Assembly: GCA_000155435.1 (NCBI GenBank)
Contig: DS990261.1
Span: forward strand, 334,072 to 398,071
Direction of reading: 5' to 3'
Length of the DNA: 64,000 bases
From: Clostridiales bacterium 1_7_47FAA
GTDB lineage: Bacteria; Bacillota; Clostridia; Lachnospirales; Lachnospiraceae
In this document: piece after piece, positions 51,991 through 61,127 of the stretch
How the letters are laid out: every line of letters starts with the position of its first letter
Numbering within the stretch: position 1 is the first letter of the stretch
The notes under the pieces: generated by a model
What the model was told of the DNA's origin: nothing
The model's input: only the letters and a program-made list of their open reading frames with translations
Databases searched by the model: none
Program-made: the position numbers and the translations under genes

Positions 51991-52690
51991 GATTTATGAG
52001 GCCTTTGCAAATCTGACGCTGATGTTTGGATTCTACACATACTCAGGAATGTCCGTAATTGGCGTAGGTTGGACGCTGGGGGTTATCTTCGGTTTCTATA
52101 TTTTGTTCCCATTCTTTGTGTATCTGATATGGAAAAAGAAACGAGCATGGATGACTTTATTGACCACAATGGTTATTTCTTATGTTAGCGAAGTTCACTT
52201 TGCAGCAGGTGGAAGCCTCTGCTTTCCTTGGCTCTGCTATTTTGTGGCAGGTGGCTTGATTTATATGTATAGAGCAGAGATTGAAAAGATTGTAAAAAAC
52301 ACATGGGTGGGAATAATCGTTACAATCTTAGGGTTCGTTTTAGTGTTTATAGTGAAACTCCCTGTTGAAGGAAATCCGGCAATTTTTCTAGACACTGTCA
52401 AGAAGCTGATTGGATTTTCCATGATGTTGATTGGCGTCATGTGTGCAGATGTGAAACTGTGGTGCAATCCGATAACGAAATTCATCAGCGGCATAAGTTT
52501 GGAAATCTATCTGGCACATATGATGGTATTCCGTGTGATTGAAAAGGTTGGAGTGACAAGGATTGCCGGAGAATCGGTGTTGTCTTATGTGATTGTGTAT
52601 GGATTGACAATAGGCGGCGTAATTTTATTTGCCGCTTTATATAAAGTAATTGAAACAAAAATAAGAAAGAGGCTGTGTATTGCCTCTTGA
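51991..52690 (+). pseudogene. Acyltransferase-3 family membrane protein, 5'-truncated
   Basis: The frame gives KIYEAFANLTLMFGFYTYSG, then VGWTLGVIFGFYILFPFFVY, the mid-protein motif of acyltransferase-3 enzymes, followed by six or so membrane helices and the expected C-terminus. An ATG at 52022 would give 222 residues against about 340 for the family, so the N-terminal third with the catalytic His is missing. It abuts the rmlA remnant, and both ends were probably joined by one deletion. Similar enzymes O-acetylate polysaccharides. Confidence 0.8.
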
Positions 52691-52709
52691 ATAAGAGGAG
52701 ATTGAGAAA

Positions 52710-53882
52710 ATGGCTACTAAGAAATTGAATGGTACTGTCATTGTTACATATCGTTGTAATGCGCGTTGCTCCATGTGCAACCGCTATAAGGCACCTTCCA
52801 AGCCGGAAGAGGAGATCAGCATTGAGACGATTCGCAAACTGCCGCAGATGTATTTTACCAACATTACTGGCGGAGAGCCGTTCATCCGCACGGATCTGAA
52901 AGACATTGTGCGCGAACTATATATAAAAAGTGACCGTATCGTGATTTCCACAAACGGATTCTTTACAGATCGCATTGTAGAACTCTGCAAGGAGTTCCCG
53001 AATATTGGCATTCGCATCTCCATTGAAGGCCTTGAGCAGACCAACAATGAGATTCGTGGGCTACAGGATGGCTATCAGAAGGGATATGGTACGCTCAAGA
53101 TTCTGCGTGAGATGGGGATGAAGGATGTCGGCTTCGGCATGACGGTTCAGGATAAGAATGCACCTGACCTTGTGCCGCTGTATAAGATTTCTGACGAGAT
53201 GGGCATGGAGTTTGCTTCGGCGTCTCTGCATAACTCCTTCTACTTTGTGGAAGCGAAGAATATTATCCATGACCGTCCGATGGTCGCCAAGAACTTTGAA
53301 AATCTGGTCAATGAGCTCCTGAAGAGCAACAGCCCTAAGAAATGGATGCGTGCTTACTTCAATCACGGTCTTATCAACTACATCTATGGTCAGAAGCGTC
53401 TTTTGCCTTGTGACATGAGCTTTGATACTTTCTTCATTGATCCTTACGGTGATGTTATGCCTTGTAACGGCACCAAGGATAAAGAAGTTATGGGAAACCT
53501 GAGCACACAGACCTGGGATGAGCTTTGGAACAGCCCCGAAGCGGAAAAGGTGCGCAAAAAGGTTCGCTGCTGCAATCGTAATTGCTGGATGATTGGCTCC
53601 GTAAGTCCTGCAATGCACAAGTACATCTGGAAACCGGGCATCTGGGTGGTGTGGCATAAGCTCAAGAGCTTACTCGGTGGTAAGTACTCCATGTATGAGA
53701 ACAGAATTGTCCAGGACTACCGTGACGGCAAGGTCACCAAGGAAGAACTGGATAAGTGCTCTACCTGTGATCTGTGCGCCGCGATTAATGATGGCCTGAG
53801 CGATATGAGTAGAGAGCAGCTAAAGGGCAAGACCGGCGAAGAAATTGTGGATGCGGATATTGCACAGCAGATGAGGAAATGA
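52710..53882 (+). CDS. Radical SAM protein with SPASM-like C-terminus
   Basis: 390 residues. The cluster motif is YRCNARCSMC near residue 15-24 (CxxxCxxC), with the SAM-binding TNITGGEPFIRTDL following. The later region LPCDMSFDTFFIDPYGDVMP with C-N-G, the pair CCNRNC and the final CSTCDLC supply cysteines for auxiliary clusters. It lies among polysaccharide genes, not beside a peptide precursor, so sugar or lipid-linked intermediate modification is more likely than peptide maturation. Start behind AAGAGGAGATTGAGAAA. Overlaps the next frame by 4 bases. Confidence 0.88.
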   Translation: MATKKLNGTVIVTYRCNARCSMCNRYKAPSKPEEEISIETIRKLPQMYFTNITGGEPFIRTDLKDIVRELYIKSDRIVISTNGFFTDRIVELCKEFPNIGIRISIEGLEQTNNEIRGLQDGYQKGYGTLKILREMGMKDVGFGMTVQDKNAPDLVPLYKISDEMGMEFASASLHNSFYFVEAKNIIHDRPMVAKNFENLVNELLKSNSPKKWMRAYFNHGLINYIYGQKRLLPCDMSFDTFFIDPYGDVMPCNGTKDKEVMGNLSTQTWDELWNSPEAEKVRKKVRCCNRNCWMIGSVSPAMHKYIWKPGIWVVWHKLKSLLGGKYSMYENRIVQDYRDGKVTKEELDKCSTCDLCAAINDGLSDMSREQLKGKTGEEIVDADIAQQMRK

Positions 53883-54489
53883 TGAAGATATTGATTGGCA
53901 TTAAAAAAATATCTAAGATATCTTTTTGGAAAAACCTGAGAATGGACCTTCACTATTTTGGGTGGGGGTGGGTGGTGAAACCTCGGATACTTTGCTCACG
54001 GAATTTGTGTATAAAGCAGTGCAATGGAACGATAGAGGCTATTGATTGCGGTATTGCCGTGCTATTTGGGATAATACTGGAAGCATAACAATAAAAAAGT
54101 CTTATCACCTTTCGGTTGGCGCAAAGATAGTGAACCGTGGAACTTTGACAATGGGGCAGGACTTTATGATTAATGGCGATTCTATCATAATATGTTCTAA
54201 AAGAATAGAATTTGGTGATGGCTGTTTAATATCGTGGGGATTACAAATTATGGATACGGATTTTCATTCAATCTATGATTGCTGTGGTCAGGTAACAAAT
54301 CAAAACAAAGAAATTGTAATAGGCGATAACTGTTGGATTGGCAGTAAATGTAATATATTGAAAGGTACACGGCTGCCGAGCAATACCATAGTTGCTTTGG
54401 GCGGTACGATAACGAAACAATTCACAGAAGAACACTGTGTAATATGCAATAATCAAGTAATTAAGAAGGAAGTTAATTGGAGAAAATAG
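53879..54489 (+). pseudogene. Hexapeptide-repeat acyltransferase, frameshifted
   Basis: Two overlapping frames carry consecutive parts of one left-handed beta-helix acyltransferase: the first from MMKILIGIKKISKISFWKNL, the second from RAIWDNTGSITIKKSYHLSV on to GDNCWIGSKCNILKGTRLPS and GGTITKQF. They join by a one-base shift between about 54050 and 54080. Intact relatives are single proteins of about 200 residues that O-acetylate sugars. A sequencing error in this one spot cannot be excluded, but neighbouring genes are also broken. Confidence 0.78.
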
Positions 54490-54508
54490 TAAGGGTGGGG
54501 ATGTAGTT

Positions 54509-55618
54509 ATGCGAGTTGCAATTAGTGGGTATGTTGGAAAGAAGATAACGGGTATAGGTCGTAATCTTATCTCGTTGTTGGATAATGCTACCGGAGGAAC
54601 AGAATTTGTTCTTTATGTTAATGAGGACATGAAGGGTGAATTTGAATTTAAAAATCCAAATGTAAAGGTGAAAACCTATTCTGTGAGCAAGAACAGTTCG
54701 ATGGGCAACCTGCTATGGACCACGTTCGTCTTCCCTTTTATGGTACTGAAGGCGAAAGCCAACAGAGCATTGATTCCAAATTTCACCCTGTTACTCTTTA
54801 AATTCAAACCGACATATGTGATTATGCATGACTTGATTGAGTATAATGTGCCCAATAAGTTTTCAAAACTGAAAATGTTTTATAGAACGAAACTGGCTAA
54901 TCCGGTTACAGCGAGACTGGCGGATAGAATAATCACAGTGTCAAACAACTCCAAGCGTGATTTGATGAAGTTCTTGGGCGTTTCAGAGAATAAGATTACT
55001 GTAATCTACAACGGAGTAGATCAGCAAAAATTCAAACAGGCTCCGGATGACTTGTGCAGCAGAGTGTTCAAAGAAAGAGGCTGGCCGACCAGATATTTGC
55101 TTTATGCCGGAACGATTGATTATCCAGGTAAGAATGCCTTGTCAGTTATAAAGGTGTTCGAACGACTAAAAGAAAGCGGCAGCTATGATGGACAACTAAT
55201 TCTGGCAGGTATGCCCGGTGCAGGATTTGAAGTTGTTCAGGAGTATGTTAATCAGTCAAAGCATAAAGATGACATTATATTTGGTGGCTTTGTGACTGAC
55301 GAGGAACTTGTAGTTCTTTATTCATGCTGCGATGTATTTTGCTTTGTTTCCTTCTATGAAGGGTTCGGCATTCCACCATTAGAGGCTCTTGCATGTGGGG
55401 CTAAGGTAGTTGTTTCTAATACATCTGCACTTCCAGAAGTAGTAGGTGGTATTGGTTGGAGTGTTGCTCCAAATTCTGAGGATGAGATTGAAACGGCGGT
55501 AAAGGAAGCCTTGACAACAGATATAGACGATGACTATAGGGCATCTGTGGCGTCACATCTTAAAAAGTATGAATGGGACAAGCTGGGAAAACGGTTTGAG
55601 ACTGTCTTAATCAAGTGA
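54509..55618 (+). CDS. Glycosyltransferase family 4
   Basis: 369 residues, GT-B fold. The N-terminal acceptor domain begins RVAISGYVGKKITGIGRNLI; the donor domain has TVIYNGVDQQKF, YLLYAGTIDYPGKNALSVIK and the E(X7)E motif in SFYEGFGIPPLEALACGAKV. A retaining transferase that extends the repeat unit; donor sugar unknown. Start at 54509 follows AGGGTGGGGATGTAGTT. First of three consecutive intact glycosyltransferases. Confidence 0.9.
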   Translation: MRVAISGYVGKKITGIGRNLISLLDNATGGTEFVLYVNEDMKGEFEFKNPNVKVKTYSVSKNSSMGNLLWTTFVFPFMVLKAKANRALIPNFTLLLFKFKPTYVIMHDLIEYNVPNKFSKLKMFYRTKLANPVTARLADRIITVSNNSKRDLMKFLGVSENKITVIYNGVDQQKFKQAPDDLCSRVFKERGWPTRYLLYAGTIDYPGKNALSVIKVFERLKESGSYDGQLILAGMPGAGFEVVQEYVNQSKHKDDIIFGGFVTDEELVVLYSCCDVFCFVSFYEGFGIPPLEALACGAKVVVSNTSALPEVVGGIGWSVAPNSEDEIETAVKEALTTDIDDDYRASVASHLKKYEWDKLGKRFETVLIK

Positions 55619-55658
55619 TATATCTTTTGTGTCGACATATTGATGAGGATTGAGGATT

Positions 55659-56705
55659 ATGAGTATGCGTAAGTTTGCGATAAACGGGCGAATTTTTGAG
55701 TTTCCTATTACTGGAGTAGGACGGTTCTGTGTTGAGGTAATTAAAGCAATAGATGCAAGTGATAGAGGAAATGAATTTATATTACTTCTTCCTTCTGATG
55801 CTCAAAATGTACCATCATTAAAGAGAATTGAAACTGAAGTTGTTGGGAATAATACGGGCATAATTTGGGAACAGATGAGTTTACCTATATATGCCAGAAA
55901 ACATAGATTCACACTTCTTAATATGAGCAACTCCATTCCATTGCTTAAGCCCGATTATGTGGTAATTCATGATGTCAGTTTAAAAGTGAATAGGAAGGAT
56001 TTTGGTACGGGCATCGATAAGTGCAGAATTTGGTGGCCACTGCTACATTATAGAGTTTCAGCACTTTTTGCGAAACATATATTTACGGTGAGTGAATTTC
56101 AAAAGCAGGAGATTATTAGAAATTATGGCGTTGATAGTGATAAGATTACAGCTGTTTATAATGGTTGGGAGCACATGGATTATATAGAAGCAGATTGGAG
56201 CGTTTTAGACAAATATAACCTTGCTCCCAAAGAATACTATTTCGCTGTATCTACACTAGCAAAGAATAAAAATTTCAAATGGGTTCTAGAAAATGCAAAA
56301 TATAACATTAAGTATAAGTATGTCATATCAGGGAAAATAGAAACAAAGTATTTTTCGGATGGAATAAATGTTTCGGATTTAGATAATGTTATATACACAG
56401 GATATGTTACAGATGGTGAGCTTAAGGCACTTATGGCGGAGAGTAAAGCTTTCCTTTATCCATCATTATATGAAGGTTTTGGAATTCCACCGCTGGAAGC
56501 AATAAGTGTTGGCACAAAAGCTATTGTGGCTCAAGCATCATGCTTGCCAGAAATATATGGGAGTTGTGTTTATTACATAGATCCAATGGATTCCAAAGTG
56601 GATCTTGAGAAGTTACTTACCTCAAGGAATTTAAGTGGCACGAAGATATTGGACAAATATGGATGGGGAAATACGGCAAAATTGATGCTGGACAAGGTGC
56701 TATGA
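55659..56705 (+). CDS. Glycosyltransferase family 4
   Basis: 348 residues from the ATG at 55659 (TGAGGATT upstream; TTG 55650 and ATG 55665 are alternatives). N-terminal FAINGRIFEFPITGVGRFCV marks the loop around the donor; the donor domain shows ITAVYNGWEHMDYIEADW, YYFAVSTLAKNKNFKWVLEN and LYPSLYEGFGIPPLEAISVG with the E(X7)E pair. Similar in plan to the preceding protein but diverged. The stop overlaps the next start (ATGA). Confidence 0.9.
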   Translation: MSMRKFAINGRIFEFPITGVGRFCVEVIKAIDASDRGNEFILLLPSDAQNVPSLKRIETEVVGNNTGIIWEQMSLPIYARKHRFTLLNMSNSIPLLKPDYVVIHDVSLKVNRKDFGTGIDKCRIWWPLLHYRVSALFAKHIFTVSEFQKQEIIRNYGVDSDKITAVYNGWEHMDYIEADWSVLDKYNLAPKEYYFAVSTLAKNKNFKWVLENAKYNIKYKYVISGKIETKYFSDGINVSDLDNVIYTGYVTDGELKALMAESKAFLYPSLYEGFGIPPLEAISVGTKAIVAQASCLPEIYGSCVYYIDPMDSKVDLEKLLTSRNLSGTKILDKYGWGNTAKLMLDKVL

Positions 56706-57601
56706 ATACGAAGATGAAAATGCTCGCAATTGTGATGGTTACTTATAATGGGATAGCATACACATTAGAGTGTATTGATTCCGTGATGAAATCCACGTTT
56801 GGAAACTATACAGTTGTTGTTGTAGATAATAATTCATCAGACGGAACCCCGGATATTGTTGAGGAACGTTATGACAATCGGGTAATCGTAATTCGTCAAA
56901 ATTCCAACACGGGTTTTGCAAAAGCGAATAATTTGGGTGCTAGGTATGCAATAGAGAATGGTGCAAAGTACATTTTACTATTAAATAATGATACTGAGAT
57001 AGATAACTTGATGCTTGAGACGCTGTGGTCGAGCAGAGAGGAAAAATGCATTCTCGCACCTAAAATATACTATTTTGATTGTAAGAATGTCATCTGGTTT
57101 GCGGGAGGAAAAATTAACAAGCTGAAGGGCTGTTCAGAACATGTAGGCTTGAATTGCGCAGATAATGAAGAGTACAGCACAGGTAAGGAGATGGAATTTG
57201 CAACTGGGTGTTGTATGTTTATGCCATCCGCTATTATTACAGATACAGAACTTTTTGACGAGAATTACTTTATGTATCTGGAGGATTCTGATTTCTGCCT
57301 GAGAGCGAAGCTGGCTGGATATAGCATAAAGTATGTACCGAGTGCAAAGATGTGGCATAAAGTAAGTTCCACATCAGGAAAAGGGACATCTAAATTCCAA
57401 GTTTACTATAACACAAGGAATAGACTGTACTTTGTGAAGAAAAATAGGTATTACTTTCGTTTTTTGACTTTTCCTTATGTGTTGGCATTTAGTGTCTTGC
57501 GAGGCATTAAAGGGAAAGTGTTAAACCGAGAGTCTAAATATGCCCTACAAGCCATACGAGATTTTTTTAGAGGCGAGATGGGTATCAACTTAGATTTATA
57601 G
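56702..57601 (+). CDS. Glycosyltransferase family 2
   Basis: 299 residues from the ATG at 56702, which overlaps the preceding stop. GT-A fold: VMVTYNGIAYTLECIDSVMK, metal-binding DxD-like LLLNNDTEIDN, the acceptor loop ENYFMYLEDSDFCLRAKLAG and a C-terminal amphipathic stretch (RFLTFPYVLAFSVLRGI) that probably touches the membrane. It resembles rhamnosyl-transferase-type inverting enzymes of O-unit assembly; the sugar is not determined. Confidence 0.9.
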   Translation: MNTKMKMLAIVMVTYNGIAYTLECIDSVMKSTFGNYTVVVVDNNSSDGTPDIVEERYDNRVIVIRQNSNTGFAKANNLGARYAIENGAKYILLLNNDTEIDNLMLETLWSSREEKCILAPKIYYFDCKNVIWFAGGKINKLKGCSEHVGLNCADNEEYSTGKEMEFATGCCMFMPSAIITDTELFDENYFMYLEDSDFCLRAKLAGYSIKYVPSAKMWHKVSSTSGKGTSKFQVYYNTRNRLYFVKKNRYYFRFLTFPYVLAFSVLRGIKGKVLNRESKYALQAIRDFFRGEMGINLDL

Positions 57602-57695
57602 ATGATACGTGCAGTACATGTGGTGAAAACAAGAACACTTATATAGCTTTTCTGGTTGTAGAAGAGAAAGGAGAAGCGGGAAAACCGTAAATATA

Positions 57696-58826
57696 ATGCC
57701 TAAGATTATAGAGTCGTTTGAGATGTTATATGATTATCTGCAAGAGAATGATCAAATCAACTGTGTGTGTCTTCTCATCACACCGTGGCACTTGCTAGGT
57801 GCCGAAGCATTTGTTGTCCTTCATAGGAAGAATGGTGAACAACTGTTCCCATTATTTGTGATATGTGAGACACATGGGAAATTTATTATAAGTGAAGAGG
57901 ATAGTATTTTCAAAAATGATTCTGAGTCTACGTTCGTGACCTTGAAGGTGACGAAAAGAAGTGTGAATGACAAAATTCGAGAAAAAATGATGTCGGCAAA
58001 GAAATTGAGAAGAAAATGCTTTGTGCTTGAGCCTAACAGGATTAACATTTTAATCATGGGTTGGTTTGAAAAGTCGGTAGCGGTGATTATAGATGAAGGA
58101 TTAGCTTCGTATTTTAAAACAGATTTGCAATGGGAACTATCTAGGGCTAGTAGCATACTAGGAAAATCAATGCATCTGTTCAAATACTATATGAACATTA
58201 AGCCGCACAAAATTATGTGGAAAATGATGAACAGATTAATTGATTTTTGCCTTTTAGACAAAAAGGATTTATCTGTCCATGGACAGGTTGTAGATGGATA
58301 CAAAGAAGTATTGCAGCGTAAAGCAGCTAGGATTACATTGGATGAAGAACGATATCGTGGCTGTATATTGTTCAACACTCAACCGTTAGTTGAGGACGGA
58401 TTGATATCAGAAAGCAAATATGGTGACATAATAACAAGACTTGGAGCAGTTCTTTGCGATAAAAATGTAAGGCTGATTTTAAAGATGCACCCACGCGAAA
58501 CCAATGCGAAGAGGTATGCTGTCCTATTAAATTGTTGCCAGCTTGATTCAAATACTAACATAGCGCAAGAAGTTTTATTAGCAGCGATGAACGGGAAGCC
58601 ATGTGCTATTATGGGTTTCTATAGTACGACATTAGTGACTGCGAAGTTATTTTATGGTATTAATGCTATCAGTTTATGTGATTGGATACCTCGGGGTTCA
58701 GATATGGTTTCCAATGACATAAGGCAATTTAGTTGTACATTTAAGGAATTTGTGGATTTTGTACGAGATGAGCGGGAATTGTTACATAGAATACAAGAAG
58801 ATACCATAGGAGTGAGAAAACATTGA
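57696..58826 (+). CDS. Putative sialyltransferase-like (GT52 / polysialyltransferase-type) protein
   Basis: 376 residues. The C-terminal half has the features seen in bacterial GT52 and polysialyltransferase-type enzymes: a basic-His-Pro motif (LILKMHPRETNAKRY) and a serine/threonine-rich phosphate-contact loop (IMGFYSTTLVTAKLFYGI). The N-terminal part opens with CVCLLITPWHLLGAEAFVVL. A NeuB-type synthase gene two positions downstream supports use of a nonulosonic acid. The ribosome site is distant (AAGGAGAAGCGGG, about 20 bases), so the start is uncertain. Family assignment is by motif only. Confidence 0.6.
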   Translation: MPKIIESFEMLYDYLQENDQINCVCLLITPWHLLGAEAFVVLHRKNGEQLFPLFVICETHGKFIISEEDSIFKNDSESTFVTLKVTKRSVNDKIREKMMSAKKLRRKCFVLEPNRINILIMGWFEKSVAVIIDEGLASYFKTDLQWELSRASSILGKSMHLFKYYMNIKPHKIMWKMMNRLIDFCLLDKKDLSVHGQVVDGYKEVLQRKAARITLDEERYRGCILFNTQPLVEDGLISESKYGDIITRLGAVLCDKNVRLILKMHPRETNAKRYAVLLNCCQLDSNTNIAQEVLLAAMNGKPCAIMGFYSTTLVTAKLFYGINAISLCDWIPRGSDMVSNDIRQFSCTFKEFVDFVRDERELLHRIQEDTIGVRKH

Positions 58827-59983
58827 AGATTAGAATCAGTAAAAATTGCATACATTATATAGTGGTGTTGATAATTCTGTTTTCCACACATCCTTACAAT
58901 ACCCAATGGCCGATATGGAATCAGCTTCCCGTTATCACTGCAGGCATTATAGCTGTATATGTTTTTTTGTATCGTTATAGCCCATCCAAACTCATGTTAA
59001 GTCTATTGCTTTTCTTTGGAGTGAATTTGGTCGTGACAATGGTAAATGGTAATATGACTAATGGCTTGATAGGAATGTTTCTGCGATTAACTGTTTTTTT
59101 GTTTTTTATGGATATGTTTTTGAAACAAAGACCTATGGTGTTTATCAACGCTTTCTGCTTTTTTATAATTGTGATGATATCTGTGCAACTGTACTATCAG
59201 ATTAAATCGCCGGAGATTTTTGGTGTTGCTAGTTCGGGAAATATGTATAACTTGTTTGCCAGTGATAATATGCTTGGATACTATTATGTTGCGATGATGA
59301 TGGTATTTTGTGTTAGAGACTATCTCGTGAATGGTAGACTGAAGTATTCTTTGGTGCTGGTGGCAGAATGCGTTGCTAGTGTGATTGTGGCATGGGCCGG
59401 TGCGGGTTTAGTTGGAATTATCTTCTATGCCACAATGATTATTGTTGAATCGCTGAATAGAAGTGAAAAAAAGATATCGTATATGCGTTACTATGCCACA
59501 TACATAATATTCTATGTAGCAGTAGTTGTATTTCAAGTTCAGAATCTTTTTTCAGGATTTTTTGAAAATGTTTTGCAAAAAGATGTTACATTTACAGGAC
59601 GCACACTTATTTGGGGACAAGCAATATATGCAATAGCAGAGAACCCAATATTTGGGTACGGCTCGATGGCTAGTGGTAGAACGACAGTTATTATGGCATA
59701 TAATACGTATGTAGGAGCACATAATTTTATTCTTCAAATTATTATTGAGGTCGGAATTGTGGGTCTGATAATTTTTGCCGTGTCGATGGTGATCTGCGGG
59801 CGAAAGATTATGCACTGCAATGATGCAAAGATAAGAAGAGTTATACTAATGGGAATACTGGCGATGTTCATTATGTATTTGACTGAAGGAGAAGTGCTAA
59901 GACCAACGCAGTATGTTGTTTTGTTTTTGGCATTCTATGCACCAGAATTAGAACAGTACTGTGAGAAGGAACGGACGTTATAG
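58823..59983 (+). CDS. wzy: Polysaccharide repeat-unit polymerase (Wzy/O-antigen ligase type)
   Basis: 386 residues from a TTG at 58823 overlapping the preceding stop. About ten hydrophobic segments. The large loop has the O-antigen polymerase marks: FTGRTLIWGQAIYAIAENPI, FGYGS, then GAHNFILQIIIEVGIVGLII. It joins lipid-linked repeat units on the outer face of the membrane. No flippase (Wzx) is seen in the window; it should lie beyond the right edge or elsewhere. The gap 59984-60100 shows nothing firm. Confidence 0.88.
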   Translation: MKIRISKNCIHYIVVLIILFSTHPYNTQWPIWNQLPVITAGIIAVYVFLYRYSPSKLMLSLLLFFGVNLVVTMVNGNMTNGLIGMFLRLTVFLFFMDMFLKQRPMVFINAFCFFIIVMISVQLYYQIKSPEIFGVASSGNMYNLFASDNMLGYYYVAMMMVFCVRDYLVNGRLKYSLVLVAECVASVIVAWAGAGLVGIIFYATMIIVESLNRSEKKISYMRYYATYIIFYVAVVVFQVQNLFSGFFENVLQKDVTFTGRTLIWGQAIYAIAENPIFGYGSMASGRTTVIMAYNTYVGAHNFILQIIIEVGIVGLIIFAVSMVICGRKIMHCNDAKIRRVILMGILAMFIMYLTEGEVLRPTQYVVLFLAFYAPELEQYCEKERTL

Positions 59984-60100
59984 ATGCGACAAGAAAATCC
60001 AAGGAAAATATGGTTTCATATGCCCGCAATGATACGTTAGAAGTAGCAGAATTGATTATTATCTATGCCTTAGGCTAAAAAATGAATGGAGGACAAATTT

Positions 60101-60970
60101 ATGTACAACAAACCTTATGTAATTGCCGAAGCCGGCTGTAACCACATGGGTCAGATGGAGATTGCCCATGACTTGATTAATACCGCTGCGTATTTCTGCA
60201 AAGCAGATGCCATTAAGTTCCAGAAGCGTTGCCCGAAGGAACTTCTGACCGTGGAGCAGTATAATGCTCCTCACCCCAGTCCGGCGAATTCCTATGGAGA
60301 TACCTACGGTGCGCACAGAGAGTTTCTGGAGTTTACTGTGGAGCAGCACGCCCAGTTGAAAGCGTGGTGCGAAGAGGCGGGCATTACTTACTCCACTTCC
60401 GTATGGGACATGACGAGCGCAAAGGAGATTGCCTCTCTGAAGCCGGAATTCATCAAAATCCCTTCAGCCAGCAACAACCATTTCGAGATGCTGAGCTGGT
60501 TGTGTGAGAACTATGGGGGTGAGATTCAGCTTTCCTTTGGCATGACAACCCACAAGGAGGAGGAGGAAATTGTACAGCTTTTTGAAAAATGCGGACGTGC
60601 AAAAGACTTGGTTCTGTTTAACTGCACCTCCGGATACCCCGTTCCGTTTAAGGATGTCTGCCTGCTCGAAATCACCCGGATGCGGGAGCAGTTTGAAAGC
60701 CGCGTAAAGGCCATAGGTTTTTCCGGACATCATCTCGGAATCGCCGTGGACGTGGTCGCCTATACCCTTGGCGCAAGCATTATCGAGCGTCATTATACGA
60801 TTGATCGCACATGGAAGGGCACCGATCATGCGGCGTCCCTCGAACCGGACGGCATTCGCAAGCTGGTTAGGAACCTCAATGCTGTTTATGAGTCCCTTCG
60901 ATATAAGTCTGAAGAAATCCTACCTATTGAGCAAGTTCAGCGAGATAAGTTGAAGTACAGAAAGCGATAA
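60101..60970 (+). CDS. neuB: NeuB-type nonulosonic acid synthase (sialic/legionaminic/pseudaminic acid), short form
   Basis: 289 residues from the ATG at 60101 (GGAGGACAAATTT). TIM-barrel of the NeuB family: VIAEAGCNHMGQMEIAHDLI, DAIKFQKRCP, IKIPSASNNHFEMLSWL, GFSGHHLGIAVDVVAYTLGA and IIERHYTIDRTWKGTDHAAS. It condenses phosphoenolpyruvate with an N-acyl hexosamine. The C-terminal antifreeze-like SAF domain of full NeuB (about 60 residues) is missing; the frame ends cleanly, so this is a natural short form or an old truncation. No NeuA or NeuC is visible nearby. Confidence 0.88.
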   Translation: MYNKPYVIAEAGCNHMGQMEIAHDLINTAAYFCKADAIKFQKRCPKELLTVEQYNAPHPSPANSYGDTYGAHREFLEFTVEQHAQLKAWCEEAGITYSTSVWDMTSAKEIASLKPEFIKIPSASNNHFEMLSWLCENYGGEIQLSFGMTTHKEEEEIVQLFEKCGRAKDLVLFNCTSGYPVPFKDVCLLEITRMREQFESRVKAIGFSGHHLGIAVDVVAYTLGASIIERHYTIDRTWKGTDHAASLEPDGIRKLVRNLNAVYESLRYKSEEILPIEQVQRDKLKYRKR

Positions 60971-60981
60971 AACAAATATAT

Positions 60982-61020
60982 ATGGGCGTATAGATAAAAA
61001 AGAAGATTCTATACGCCCAT
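60982..61020. terminator. Perfect 12-bp hairpin after neuB
   Basis: ATGGGCGTATAG (60982-60993) pairs perfectly with CTATACGCCCAT (61009-61020) around an A-rich 15-base loop. No T-run follows, so it may be a weak terminator or a messenger stabiliser. Confidence 0.6.
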
Positions 61021-61090
61021 GATGAAGAAAAATGGAATAAGAAAACTCAATTGATTCCGGTTATGGTATTTGAATGTAGTAATTTAGAAC

Positions 61091-61111
61091 TATATCATTT
61101 GACTATGATAT
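61091..61111 (+). promoter_or_regulatory. Palindrome before the pyruvyltransferase gene
   Basis: TATATCAT (61091-61098) and ATGATATA (61104-61111) are perfect inverted repeats around TTGACT, directly before the ribosome site (AGAGGAG). It could be an operator or a leader hairpin; no regulator is assigned. Confidence 0.45.
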
Positions 61112-61127
61112 AGTAGAGGAGATTAAC

